Counted from the stretch's first letter, positions 52,102-60,279 are shown. The stretch is 64,000 nt of DNA from Paenibacillus daejeonensis DSM 15491 (GCF_000378385.1 NZ_KB899659.1:275418-339417); one strand, 5' to 3'. Numbers and translations: made by a program. The notes: a model not told the origin generated them from the sequence alone.

Positions 52102-52845
52102 ATGATGCAAATTCATGTTCACGATAATGCCGATCTGTTGGGTCAACACGCTGCCGATGCCGCCGCTCTGGCGCTCAAGGAAATCATTGCCGAACAAGGT
52201 TATGCCCGTATTGCGCTTTCCACTGGCGCTTCCCAGTTTCCGTTTATTTCTTCGTTCGTCACACGCGATTTAACTTGGGAGAAGATTGAGATGTTCCATC
52301 TGGACGAATATATCGGATTGCCAGAGTCACACCCGGCAAGCTTCCGCAAATATTTGAAGGAACGTTTTTTGCAACACGTACCGCAACTGCAACGCTATTG
52401 GCTGGTTGACGGCGAGCAAGATCCGCAGGAGACCGTTGCACGACTGAATGAGGAAATTGCTCAAAAGCCCGTCGATTTGGCGTTGATCGGCATCGGCGAG
52501 AATGGTCATATTGCCTTCAATGACCCGCCGGCTGATTTTGACAACCCGGATCCATATACGATTGTCAATCTTGATGAGGCCTGCAAGCAGCAACAGGTCA
52601 ATGAAGGCTGGTTCGCTACGTTGGAGGATGTTCCCAAGCAGGCGATTAGCATGACCGTACAGCAGATTTTGAGCAGTCGCCGCATCATCTCCTGCGTACC
52701 GCACGGCGCCAAGGCAGAGGCCATTAGATCGACACTGGAGAAGCCCATTGACCCGAAATTCCCATCCACCATTCTCAAGTCGCACGCCAATTGGCAGCTA
52801 TACCTGGACAAAGCATCGTCAGCCGGCATTTTTGCTTGGGCTTAG
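52102..52845 (+). CDS. nagB: Glucosamine-6-phosphate deaminase homologue
   Basis: A 247-residue sugar-phosphate isomerase-fold enzyme. It has LSTGASQFPF, the catalytic FHLDEYIGLP (Asp68), GIGENGHIAFNDPP (His136 equivalent of the ring-opening His) and the ISMTVQQILSSRRI helix. NagB converts glucosamine-6-phosphate to fructose-6-phosphate and ammonia (EC 3.5.99.6). The segment after the histidine motif differs from E. coli NagB (FNDPP for FNEPA), so a related amino-sugar phosphate is possible. AAGGAGG precedes the start; the gene follows oxidoreductase B by three bases and is 24 bases before nagA. Confidence 0.88.
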   Translation: MMQIHVHDNADLLGQHAADAAALALKEIIAEQGYARIALSTGASQFPFISSFVTRDLTWEKIEMFHLDEYIGLPESHPASFRKYLKERFLQHVPQLQRYWLVDGEQDPQETVARLNEEIAQKPVDLALIGIGENGHIAFNDPPADFDNPDPYTIVNLDEACKQQQVNEGWFATLEDVPKQAISMTVQQILSSRRIISCVPHGAKAEAIRSTLEKPIDPKFPSTILKSHANWQLYLDKASSAGIFAWA

Positions 52846-52869
52846 GCAACCAATGAGGAGGTACAACCG

Positions 52870-54024
52870 ATGGACTATCAGGGCAGACGCATCGATACCG
52901 GCGAGCCTGTTGAAATCGAGGTCCAGGATGGCGTAATCACTGCCATCCACAAGCTGACTGAAGACCCGGGGCATTTGCCCTGGGTCTCCAGCGGCTGGAT
53001 CGACCTCCAAGTCAACGGCTTAGCGGGCTACGACTTGAACAGCGAACGTGTAACTAGTGCGGATATCGAAGGGGTCACCCGGGCGTTGCACGCCAGAGGG
53101 GTCGCCGCCTATCTGCCAACCGTCATCACGGGATCCGATGATCGAATCAAGCAAGGACTCCGGGCGCTAGCGGACTATTGCAATTCTGGTGCGTACGGTG
53201 CTTCATCCATCATCGGTCTCCATCTGGAAGGCCCCTACCTCTCCAGCGAGGACGGTTGCCGCGGCGCCCATGACCGGGCTTATACACGCAATCCCGATTG
53301 GGAGGAGTTCCAGCGGTTTCAAGAAGCCGCTGACGGGCGCATCATCATGGTCACGCTGGCTCCCGAACGGCCAGGTTCACTCCCTTTCATTGAGAAACTG
53401 GCAGAGGCGGGAGTTGTCGTGGCCATCGGTCATACCATGGCAACCGGCGAGCAGTTGGATGCAGCCATTCGAGCCGGAGCCACCTTATCTACGCATCTGG
53501 GCAATGGATCTCAGCCCCACCTGCCGCGTCATCCCAACTATATCTGGGATCAGCTGGCGGATGACCGCTTGTGGGCCACCTTTATCCCTGACGGCCATCA
53601 CCTGGCCCCTCATGTGCTCAAAGCCATGCAGCGCATCAAGCGCGAGAAAACAATCTTGGTCAGTGATTGCGTCAAGTTCGGCGGCATGCCTCCAGGACGG
53701 TATCATTCATTAATAGGCTCCCATGTCGAGCTGGAGGCTAATGGCCGGCTCTCGATGGTCGAGCACCCTGCCATTCTGGCAGGTTCCGCCTCGACATTGG
53801 ACATGGGAATTGCAGGCGCCGTCGCCTATACAGATATGTCCCTGGCCGAAGCCATCGAAGCTGTCACGATCCGGCCTGCTCAGGTGCTGGGCCGTCCCCT
53901 GCTCGGTATGCTGGAGACTGGTGCGCAGGCGAGCTTCACCCCCTTCACTTGGGAAGAAGCGAGCGCTTCGATTCGGGTGGTAGATACCATTACCGACGGA
54001 ATGAGCCGTTTCGGGCCCCGCTAG
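52870..54024 (+). CDS. nagA: N-acetylglucosamine-6-phosphate deacetylase homologue
   Basis: A 384-residue amidohydrolase that removes the acetyl group before NagB acts (EC 3.5.1.25). It has IDLQVNG (strand 1, NagA type rather than HxH), LEGPYL with metal ligand Glu120, AIGHTMA with His188, STHLGNG with His209 and the catalytic VSDCVKFGG with Asp266. The classical THLFNAM after strand 6 is replaced by THLGNGSQPHLPRH, seen in a divergent branch of the family, which may signal an altered substrate. It is the last gene of the operon. GAGGAGG is eight bases upstream, and a terminator follows. Confidence 0.9.
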   Translation: MDYQGRRIDTGEPVEIEVQDGVITAIHKLTEDPGHLPWVSSGWIDLQVNGLAGYDLNSERVTSADIEGVTRALHARGVAAYLPTVITGSDDRIKQGLRALADYCNSGAYGASSIIGLHLEGPYLSSEDGCRGAHDRAYTRNPDWEEFQRFQEAADGRIIMVTLAPERPGSLPFIEKLAEAGVVVAIGHTMATGEQLDAAIRAGATLSTHLGNGSQPHLPRHPNYIWDQLADDRLWATFIPDGHHLAPHVLKAMQRIKREKTILVSDCVKFGGMPPGRYHSLIGSHVELEANGRLSMVEHPAILAGSASTLDMGIAGAVAYTDMSLAEAIEAVTIRPAQVLGRPLLGMLETGAQASFTPFTWEEASASIRVVDTITDGMSRFGPR

Positions 54025-54062
54025 CTATTCAAGCAAACCTATTAACTCAATAAGACTGCAAC

Positions 54063-54107
54063 GGGGGCTGTCCAAAACGTCAGTTAAAGCTGACGGTGGA
54101 CGGCCCC
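54063..54107 (+). terminator. Intrinsic terminator of the amino-sugar operon
   Basis: GGGGCTGTCCA with TGGACGGCCCC, plus an inner ACGTCAG/CTGACGG stem around TTAAAG, followed by TTTAAAT. It lies 39 bases after the nagA stop. Confidence 0.8.
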
Positions 54108-54122
54108 TTTAAATATCACGTC

Positions 54123-54315
54123 TGCTCTAACGGCCACCCACGTGCTTATTTCACCCTTTTTGCTTGGTTCACCAATCTAACGGCCACCTACGCAGTTATT
54201 TCAGCGAAAGTAAACTGAAACAGCCAGTTACAAGGCCAATAGGTGCTTATATGGCCGTTACAATCTCGAACGACTGATTTAGGGCAAAATAGCGTTCATG
54301 GTGGCCGTTAGAGCA
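54123..54315. repeat. Cluster of four TAACGGCC-motif repeats bounded by a 16-bp inverted repeat
   Basis: TGCTCTAACGGCCACC (54123-54138) is the exact complement of 54300-54315. Two more copies of TAACGGCCA lie inside, direct at about 54178 and inverted ending at 54260. All four are followed by a loosely conserved stretch with CTTATTT or CTATTTT. The element is non-coding and could fold into a long cruciform or hairpin. It fills most of the 506-base gap between nagA and the next gene. Confidence 0.75.
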
Positions 54316-54345
54316 CCAGCGCGATTCGTTTCGTTGATTTTCAAG

Positions 54346-54395
54346 ACAAAAAGGCTGGACGGCAAACCTAACGGTTTCTCGCCCAACCTTTTTGT
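54346..54395. terminator. Bidirectional terminator-like hairpin
   Basis: ACAAAAAGG (54346-54354) pairs with CCTTTTTGT (54387-54395), with inner partial pairing of GGCAAACC and GGTTTCTCGCC. It may end the MmcQ/YjbR-like transcript. Bases 54396-54530 contain an inverted GATAAAGC/GCTTTATC pair but no gene I recognise. Confidence 0.5.
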
Positions 54396-54530
54396 TTGGG
54401 GACTTATAGGATAGCCCCTAAGTGTTTTTTCCAGACTATAAGCGCATTTGCAGACCTAGAAAGCAGCCTGGGCTTTCGAAGTCTATTGCTTGCAAACGTG
54501 ATAAAGCGTTTGTCTTACAAGAGCTTTATC

Positions 54531-54944
54531 CTAATGCGGCTTGGCATATTCCTGAAGCACCTGTTCTTTCAGCGCTTTCGGCGCCCGTGACACATAAGCA
54601 TCCAGGATCGTACCTTCAATTTCGCGCCACGGCACCTGTTGATCTAGTCTAATTCCGACCCATCCAAGATGGCCGACATAGGCAGGCACGAAATACTGCT
54701 CTGGTTTGGTATCGATGAGCACTTGCTGAATTCCAGCTGGGGCCGCGCACCATAGTGCGACTTTGCCATCCCCATGATGGTTGTTATGGTATTGTACAAA
54801 AGACAGCTTGTCCCTGATAAAAAAGGTTGGAGCGCCATGGCTCGTCCGCTCACTGGCTTCCGGCAGGGATAGGCACAGCCGGGTAATCTGCTCATACAGC
54901 TCGCCCTTTTCTTCCAAACTATTCCTCTCCTCGTTCACGTTCAT
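54531..54944 (-). CDS. MmcQ/YjbR-family protein
   Basis: A 137-residue cytosolic protein of the MmcQ/YjbR (DUF419) family: CLSLPEASERTSHGAPTFF in split form, the SFVQYHNNHHGDGKVALW strand and VGHLGWVGIRLDQQVPW, which is the characteristic GWV motif. Its fold resembles CyaY-like double-wing DNA-binding proteins, and its function is unknown. The start at 54944 has AGGAGGG about six bases upstream; a 24-codon extension has no site. It is monocistronic. Confidence 0.88.
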   Translation of the reverse strand: MNVNEERNSLEEKGELYEQITRLCLSLPEASERTSHGAPTFFIRDKLSFVQYHNNHHGDGKVALWCAAPAGIQQVLIDTKPEQYFVPAYVGHLGWVGIRLDQQVPWREIEGTILDAYVSRAPKALKEQVLQEYAKPH

Positions 54945-55159
54945 AATCATCCCTCCTAGTTCAAATAGATGGCCTACTCCCCTAGCCTGATCCTTCAGCA
55001 GCCTCCTTACCGTCACGTCGTTTGCGTCTAGTTTACCACTCCGCTTGCTTTCTGGATATGCTTTTCAAGCTAATGATTTTCTCAGATTCAGTCATATATG
55101 AGACGGGGTAATGATAAGGATGGGCAGCAGATCCTTCTTTTGCAAGGGGATGCTGCCCA

Positions 55160-55492
55160 TTAACTGTCTGGATTTTCTTCCCTCGCTTTCAGCAGAGCAA
55201 GCAGTGCCAATGAATCGCCAATAATGGTTACAATGGCAGCCCACAAAGCAATGTCTTCCGATGTAACACCCAAGCTGGCAGGTGCAGTTGCGTTAGTATT
55301 TTTATTGGTATTGTTCGACGGCGTTGTGGTCTGAGCGTTTTGAGGTGGCGAAGATCCCGAAGAGGGATCACCGGCATTCTGATTATCAATGACTGCCGGG
55401 ACCGTTACTGCCCGTCTTTTACGGGTACTTTTGGCTGCTTTCATCTGGGGTTTCTTGCGTTGGCTTGACTGCGTATTCGGATGCCATACCAT
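55160..55492 (-). CDS. Small Thr/Asn-rich protein with C-terminal membrane helix
   Basis: A 110-residue protein of unknown function. A basic N region (RKKPQMKAAKSTRKRRA) is followed by an Asn/Thr/Pro/Ser low-complexity stretch (about 38-70) and one hydrophobic helix (about 80-101, IALWAAIVTIIGDSLALLALL). The GGGGAGGAGG ribosome site eight bases upstream supports expression. Downstream, ATGGGCAGCA (55120) and TGCTGCCCAT (55151-55160) form a stem that touches the stop codon. It is divergent from the coiled-coil gene at 55660. A tail-anchored or spore-envelope role would be guesswork. Confidence 0.65.
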   Translation of the reverse strand: MVWHPNTQSSQRKKPQMKAAKSTRKRRAVTVPAVIDNQNAGDPSSGSSPPQNAQTTTPSNNTNKNTNATAPASLGVTSEDIALWAAIVTIIGDSLALLALLKAREENPDS

Positions 55493-55659
55493 GGTTCTGC
55501 CTCCTCCCCGTTAGCCATACCTGGTATCAGCCTATGCCGTAACTGGGCGGGTTGCGTGGGCGATGACCTACATTGATGAATCCTAACCGCGGTTCCCGAC
55601 GTATATACCTGTATCATCCCAGGGAGCGTCTCCCTCCAACCCGGGAAGGAGTAGTAGAA

Positions 55660-56619
55660 ATGGACGATCAGTTAACCAGACTCAATCAGCAGTTGCAGAC
55701 TGCTGCAGAGCGTAGACGCCACAAACAGAAATGGGAGCGTCAAATTCAAGAATATACCAAGCAGCTGCATCAGCAAGAGCGCTTGGAGCGACAGCTCGAA
55801 CATGAGCTCAAAACCGAAAAGGCCGATGTGGACAAGCTAAATAGCCTGTCCATTGCAAACCTCTTTTACACGATTATGGGTTCTAAGCAGGAACGAATGG
55901 ACAAGGAGCAGCAGGATATCGTAAGAGTCAAGCTGCAGTATGACCAAGCCATGGCAGAGCTGGCTCAGTTAAAGGAAGAATTGACGGAGCTGCGCAGCTT
56001 ATTATCGGATGTATATACTGCTGAACGCGAGTATGAGCAATTATTTGCTGCCAAAAAGGCGCTGATCCGGGAGCATTATAGTGAGTTCAGAGATGCACTG
56101 GATGCCATTACAGATGAGGAAAACGAGCTCAACGTACAGCTTAAGGAGTTAAACGAAGCATTAACTGCCGGCAACCACCTGCGGACTTATCTGGAACAAG
56201 CAGGGGAAAGTTTATCGAAGGCGAAGCAATGGGGAACGTGGGATATGGTTGGCGGGGGAACCCTCTCAACCTACGTAAAACGTGGACATATGGATGATGC
56301 CAGAGAATTTATTCATCATGCGCAGCATTTGGTCGCGCGTTTTCAGCAGGAATTGGCCGACGTTCGGTCCTTCCCTGCGATCGAAATTGACTTGGGCGGC
56401 GGGTTCATGACGTTCGCTGATTATTTTTTTGATGGCCTTATCGTAGACTGGATGGTTCAAGGACGGATCAAGGAATCGCAGGACAGAGTCAGCAATGCCC
56501 TGCATAGCTTGCGCCCTATCCTGCGCAAGCTGCAAGAAGAAACCGCCCGCATCAGCGGGCGGTTGACTGCTGCAAAACAAGAACGCATACGTCTGGTTGA
56601 ACAGGCCAAGCCTTCCTAG
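55660..56619 (+). CDS. Coiled-coil protein of unknown function
   Basis: A 319-residue, highly charged protein. A long coiled coil spans about residues 1-165 (heptads such as LNQQLQTAAERRRHKQKWERQ in split form, LEHELKTEKADVDKL). A mixed region (about 190-270) with WGTWDMVGGGTLSTYVKRGHMDDA and a final helix follow. A GGTLSTYVKRGHMD-like segment with glycines hints at a small folded domain. No signal peptide or membrane segment is present. The start at 55660 has GGAAGGAG eight bases upstream. It converges on the SDR gene with only six bases between stops. Confidence 0.8.
   Translation: MDDQLTRLNQQLQTAAERRRHKQKWERQIQEYTKQLHQQERLERQLEHELKTEKADVDKLNSLSIANLFYTIMGSKQERMDKEQQDIVRVKLQYDQAMAELAQLKEELTELRSLLSDVYTAEREYEQLFAAKKALIREHYSEFRDALDAITDEENELNVQLKELNEALTAGNHLRTYLEQAGESLSKAKQWGTWDMVGGGTLSTYVKRGHMDDAREFIHHAQHLVARFQQELADVRSFPAIEIDLGGGFMTFADYFFDGLIVDWMVQGRIKESQDRVSNALHSLRPILRKLQEETARISGRLTAAKQERIRLVEQAKPS
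56542..56563. terminator. Hairpin inside the 3' end of the coiled-coil gene
   Basis: ACCGCCCGC and GCGGGCGGT form a perfect 9-bp stem around ATCA, within the last 26 codons of the coiled-coil gene and beyond the SDR stop on the other strand. It may act as a terminator or processing stop for the minus-strand SDR transcript, but T-runs are poor. Confidence 0.4.
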
Positions 56620-56625
56620 TTTCTC

Positions 56626-57408
56626 TTACATGACAGCTGACTTACCGCCATCAATGTTTACGGAAGTTCCCGTTACATAGGAGGCAGCCTCCGATACCAG
56701 AAATGCAATCACTCTCGCCGCTTCATCCGGTTCGCCGATCTTGCCAAGCGGTATGCCATGGCGGCTATCCGTGGAGTAATCTTCCCATGACAGCTCCGGT
56801 GCGCTCTCCTGCCACATCCGTTCGATCTGCTCGCTTCGGATCGTACCGATGCTCACGGCATTCACTCGGATGCCGTCGGCTGCCAGATCCTTGCTCATCG
56901 CCTTGGTTAGAGCAAGTCCTGCGGCACGGGTAACGGAGCTTGGCATCGAACGGCCAGATGGCGTCTTGCCTCCTACCGAGGTGACATTGACGATAGCTCC
57001 ACTGCCCGCTTGTCTCATGAACGGCAGAAGACTGCGCGTGAAACGGATAGCTGCAAATAGCTTGAGATCGATATCGTGAGACCAGGCATCATCTGTGACC
57101 TCGTCGAACGGTTGGGCTGCAGAGGTACCTGCATTGTTGACAAGAATATCGATGCCGCCCAGCCGTTTGGCCGCTTCCTCTACCGCGCGGTCCACTTCGG
57201 TTTGTACAGAAACATCCGCTGCGACCCCGTAGATATCCCGTCCGGTTTGTTCTTTAATCTGACGAACCGCTTCCTCCAGCGGTTCCGGTCGTCTGGCTAC
57301 AATGACCACATCGGCGCCCTCAGCCGCCAGCTGCATAGCCGTAGCCAGACCTATGCCTTTGCTGCCGCCAGTCACGACAGCCCGCTTGCCTGCAAGTCCT
57401 AGATACAT
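56626..57408 (-). CDS. SDR-family oxidoreductase lacking the YxxxK motif
   Basis: A 260-residue short-chain dehydrogenase/reductase fold. It has the TGGSKGIGLATA cofactor loop (10-21), DILVNNAGTS, catalytic-type Ser in IVNVTSVGG, and a C-terminal SYVTGTSVNIDGG. The catalytic Tyr-x-x-x-Lys is replaced: SSVTRAAGLALTK aligns Ser for Tyr and Arg for Lys. It may still bind NAD(P), but chemistry through the usual mechanism is doubtful. It follows the alpha-amylase gene by 26 bases on the same strand. GGAGGG is upstream. Confidence 0.88.
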   Translation of the reverse strand: MYLGLAGKRAVVTGGSKGIGLATAMQLAAEGADVVIVARRPEPLEEAVRQIKEQTGRDIYGVAADVSVQTEVDRAVEEAAKRLGGIDILVNNAGTSAAQPFDEVTDDAWSHDIDLKLFAAIRFTRSLLPFMRQAGSGAIVNVTSVGGKTPSGRSMPSSVTRAAGLALTKAMSKDLAADGIRVNAVSIGTIRSEQIERMWQESAPELSWEDYSTDSRHGIPLGKIGEPDEAARVIAFLVSEAASYVTGTSVNIDGGKSAVM

Positions 57409-57434
57409 ACCGTTATCCCTCCAGTCAGATCGTC

Positions 57435-58901
57435 TTACTCCACATCAAATTCTGGCAGTGCCCACACCGAGAGTGAACAGCCGTTTACAGGGAAATCTGC
57501 CCATCCGTCCTCACCGATGACTATTTTGTCTTCCCGCGTATTGGTCAGATCCAGCCAGATCTCTCCTGCTCTGTGCTCCCCTACATACATACGCTTGAAA
57601 CCCTCTTCGTCATTGGAGATGACTACCGCGCAACCGGAACGTTCAATCGCCTCATCGCCGCGACGGACCCAGCCTACTGTGCTTGGATGGTCCAGGTAGT
57701 CCTCTTGTTCTCCATATGCTTTATGATACCGGGCATACAACAGAGGGTCAATTGCTTCCTTCTTATCCGGAATCGGCTCTTCTCCGTTAATGCCATAATA
57801 ATCGCCATAGAATACGCACGGATAACCGTTCTCCCGCAGCAGGATGATAGCGTAGGCACTTTGTTTGAAGCTATCCCCGACCCATGACTCCAGCGCCTCT
57901 CCTGGCTGAGTATCATGATTGTCCACAAAGGTTACGGCATTCATCGGATGAGAATCGACCAAGTTATGATGAAACAGAGCCGTCAAATCAAAATCGGGGC
58001 CAGCCAACGAGGCCTGATGGAGCTTATAATGAAGAGAGACATCGAATAAGGAGATGGAATAATCCAGCTTGCCAAGAAAATCGCGGCAGGTGTCGGCATC
58101 TTCGTTCCAGAATTCACCGACAATAAAAAACTCATCGCCCCGCGGCTTGCCCACCTCCTCGACAAACTGCCGGACAAACTCGTAATCAATGTGTTTAATC
58201 GCATCGAGGCGGAAACCGCCACATCCTGTTGTATCTGCAATCCAATGCCCCCACCGGATCATTTCTTCCCTGACCTGCTCCTGATGATAATCAATGTTGG
58301 CAAACATCAGATAATCGTAATTGCCGAACCTGTCGTCTACATTATTATTCCATTGCTTGTCTCCATGGATAATTCTAAAGATCCCTGAACGATCCGTGCC
58401 GGCATCATAATCGGTTCCGTTAAAATGCTCGTAGCTCCATTTGAAGGAAGAATACGTATCGCCACGGCCGGGAAACGTGAATTTGGTCCAGCCTTCAATC
58501 TGAAACGGCTCGGATACATCCTCTTGCCTGTTATCCTCGGCAACTTCAACAACATCGAAGGTCTCTGTCTCATCTGCCCCCGCTTTATGGTTCATGACCA
58601 GATCGGTATAGACAGCAATACCATGCTCCCGGCAGGTCTGGATGGCTTCCAGCAGTTGGTCCTTTGTTCCATATTTCGTGCGCACCGTACCCTTTTGGTC
58701 AAATTCACCAAGATCGTACAGATCATAAATACCGTATCCCGTGTCTTGATCGGATTGGCCTTTGGTGACCGGCGGAATCCAGACCGCTGTAATGCCCCGT
58801 TCGCTTAGCTCCGCCGCCCGCTCCTTAAGCCGGTTCCAGTGCTCTCCGTCAGGCTCGACAAACCATTCGAAAAACTGCATCATCGTCTGATTTCTTTTCA
58901 T
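57435..58901 (-). CDS. Cytosolic alpha-amylase (GH13)
   Basis: A 488-residue enzyme without a signal peptide, of the liquefying GH13_5-like type. It has MMQFFEWF, AVWIPPVTKGQSDQDTGYGIYDLYD in split form, DLVMNHKAGAD (region I), GGFRLDAIKHI (nucleophile Asp), FIVGEFWNED (acid/base Glu) and TFVDNHDTQPG (third Asp). It hydrolyses internal alpha-1,4 bonds of maltodextrin or glycogen in the cytosol (EC 3.2.1.1). GAGAGGGAG precedes the start. It is the first of two genes with the SDR. Confidence 0.94.
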   Translation of the reverse strand: MKRNQTMMQFFEWFVEPDGEHWNRLKERAAELSERGITAVWIPPVTKGQSDQDTGYGIYDLYDLGEFDQKGTVRTKYGTKDQLLEAIQTCREHGIAVYTDLVMNHKAGADETETFDVVEVAEDNRQEDVSEPFQIEGWTKFTFPGRGDTYSSFKWSYEHFNGTDYDAGTDRSGIFRIIHGDKQWNNNVDDRFGNYDYLMFANIDYHQEQVREEMIRWGHWIADTTGCGGFRLDAIKHIDYEFVRQFVEEVGKPRGDEFFIVGEFWNEDADTCRDFLGKLDYSISLFDVSLHYKLHQASLAGPDFDLTALFHHNLVDSHPMNAVTFVDNHDTQPGEALESWVGDSFKQSAYAIILLRENGYPCVFYGDYYGINGEEPIPDKKEAIDPLLYARYHKAYGEQEDYLDHPSTVGWVRRGDEAIERSGCAVVISNDEEGFKRMYVGEHRAGEIWLDLTNTREDKIVIGEDGWADFPVNGCSLSVWALPEFDVE

Positions 58902-59082
58902 TTCTATCTCCCTCTCTCCACAAATTCTCTTTACGAAACGAAAAAAATCATTGCTTTTTCTAGTCTGAAAGACGATGAAGACGGTATATGCTAATTAGCT
59001 ATTAACCAGGGTCAAAACCGCTGAAACGACTGGAAAACCCACTTTCAAAGCGATTGGATTTGGTAAGCCTATTATAATGCAA

Positions 59083-59126
59083 AAAATCCTGTTAAGAAAG
59101 CTGACATCAGCTTCATAACAGGATTT
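59083..59126. terminator. Terminator of the iron-siderophore binding protein gene
   Basis: AAAATCCTGTTA with TAACAGGATTTT, plus an inner AAGCTGA/TCAGCTT stem. A-runs on the left give a T-run on the minus strand. It is 12 bases beyond the lipoprotein stop. Confidence 0.8.
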
Positions 59127-59137
59127 TCGTTTAGCAT

Positions 59138-60154
59138 TTAAGGCACAAGACGTTCAACCGCTTCATCTACAACGCTTCCGCTCGCAATTGGACCACTGTA
59201 CAACCAGCTCGATTTGGCCGGCAGCTCATAGACTTGCCCGGACTTCACGGCAGGCAGGTTATTCCATACCGCCGTCTTCAGCGTCTCGGATTCGGCACCC
59301 TCACCATTGATTAAGAAGATATGGTCGGCATCCAGGTCGGCTAGTGCCTCCATGGAAATCTGGTTCCAGCTAAAGCGGTTTTCTTCTGGAATATCGGTCA
59401 CCAGATTCGGTGGCGTCAGTCCCAGATCCTCGTACAGCACTGCCCCGCTCGCCACTGATTCGTCGACAAGATAGATGGTTTCGGAGATCAGCCACAGAAT
59501 CGCTGCCGATTCACCCGGAGCTGCGTTCTCAATCGCGGTTTTGGCTTCGGCTACCTTGGTGTTATAGGCTTCAAGTACGGCCGCAGCCTGATCTTCCCGC
59601 TGCAGAATTTCACCAATCTTGGTTAGCGTTTGCCGCCAGTCCTTAACTGTCTCGCTGCCGAGCAAGAATGTCGGCGCAATCTTGGCCAATTCATCCTTCT
59701 TCCCTTCAGCCGCTTGTGTGTCGTCACCAAGAATGATGAGATCCGGCTCCATGCTGTTCACCACCTCAAGCGGCAGATCAAATGGCATTTCAGGAATGCC
59801 TGCCAACTCGTCACCCAGGTATTCCATTGTCCCGTTGGCGACCGACCACTGAGCTACCGGCTTCACATCAAGCGCAACCAGATAATCCTCCAGATAAGTA
59901 GCCAGCACATGCTTCGGATCCGCAGGGATTGTCACCTCTGTTCCGGAGGCATCAGTGAGCGTCAGCTCGGCGGGCTCTTCGGTTTGTTGCGGCTCGTTAG
60001 CCGTATTTGCAGGTGCTTCATTCCCCGCACCAGATGTGTTGGCATTATTCTCACCTGCGTCATTGCCGTTGCTGCCGCATGCGGAGATCAGCAGCGCGCT
60101 CGCTAGGACCAATACCAGTCCAGCCCGCAGGCGTGTCTTGTTGTCTTGCTTCAT
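59138..60154 (-). CDS. Iron-siderophore ABC transporter substrate-binding lipoprotein
   Basis: A 338-residue lipoprotein. The lipobox is ALLISACGSN (Cys about 26), followed by an Asn/Ala/Thr/Glu-rich linker and a FecB/FhuD-type helical-backbone domain (about 75-338): TDASGTEVTIPADPKHVLA in split form, MEPDLIILGDDTQ, and TAVWNNLPAVKSGQVYEL. It captures ferric siderophore or heme outside the cell. No permease or ATPase gene is adjacent, so it works with a transporter encoded elsewhere. The promoter carries a near-perfect Fur box. The start at 60154 has AGGGGGAAA upstream; the open frame running further back crosses the promoter. Confidence 0.93.
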   Translation of the reverse strand: MKQDNKTRLRAGLVLVLASALLISACGSNGNDAGENNANTSGAGNEAPANTANEPQQTEEPAELTLTDASGTEVTIPADPKHVLATYLEDYLVALDVKPVAQWSVANGTMEYLGDELAGIPEMPFDLPLEVVNSMEPDLIILGDDTQAAEGKKDELAKIAPTFLLGSETVKDWRQTLTKIGEILQREDQAAAVLEAYNTKVAEAKTAIENAAPGESAAILWLISETIYLVDESVASGAVLYEDLGLTPPNLVTDIPEENRFSWNQISMEALADLDADHIFLINGEGAESETLKTAVWNNLPAVKSGQVYELPAKSSWLYSGPIASGSVVDEAVERLVP

Positions 60155-60191
60155 GTTTGTTTCCCCCTGATCTATTGTTCTCACTCTATAT

Positions 60192-60220
60192 AAGATAATG
60201 ATAATCACTCTCATTGTCAA
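60192..60220 (-). promoter_or_regulatory. Fur-controlled promoter of the siderophore-binding protein gene
   Basis: On the minus strand a perfect TTGACA (60215-60220), 17 bases, then TATCTT (60192-60197). Bases 60194-60212 read GATAATGATAATCACTCTC on the plus strand, 17 of 19 matches to the classical Fur consensus, and cover the spacer and -10 region. Iron-replete repression is expected. Confidence 0.8.
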
Positions 60221-60250
60221 CCCGTTTTTTCCCCGGTCGTTGGAACGGCA

Positions 60251-60279
60251 TGGACGGTCTACTCCCGGATTGCTACAAT
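60251..60279 (+). promoter_or_regulatory. Probable promoter of the BceR-type regulator gene
   Basis: TGGACG (60251-60256), 17 bases, TACAAT (60274-60279), 32 bases before the start codon. Confidence 0.5.

Noticed and set aside
54396-54652. Two short plus-strand frames in the gap before the MmcQ/YjbR gene
   Set aside because: No ribosome site and no recognisable protein; they run into the antisense of the MmcQ/YjbR gene.
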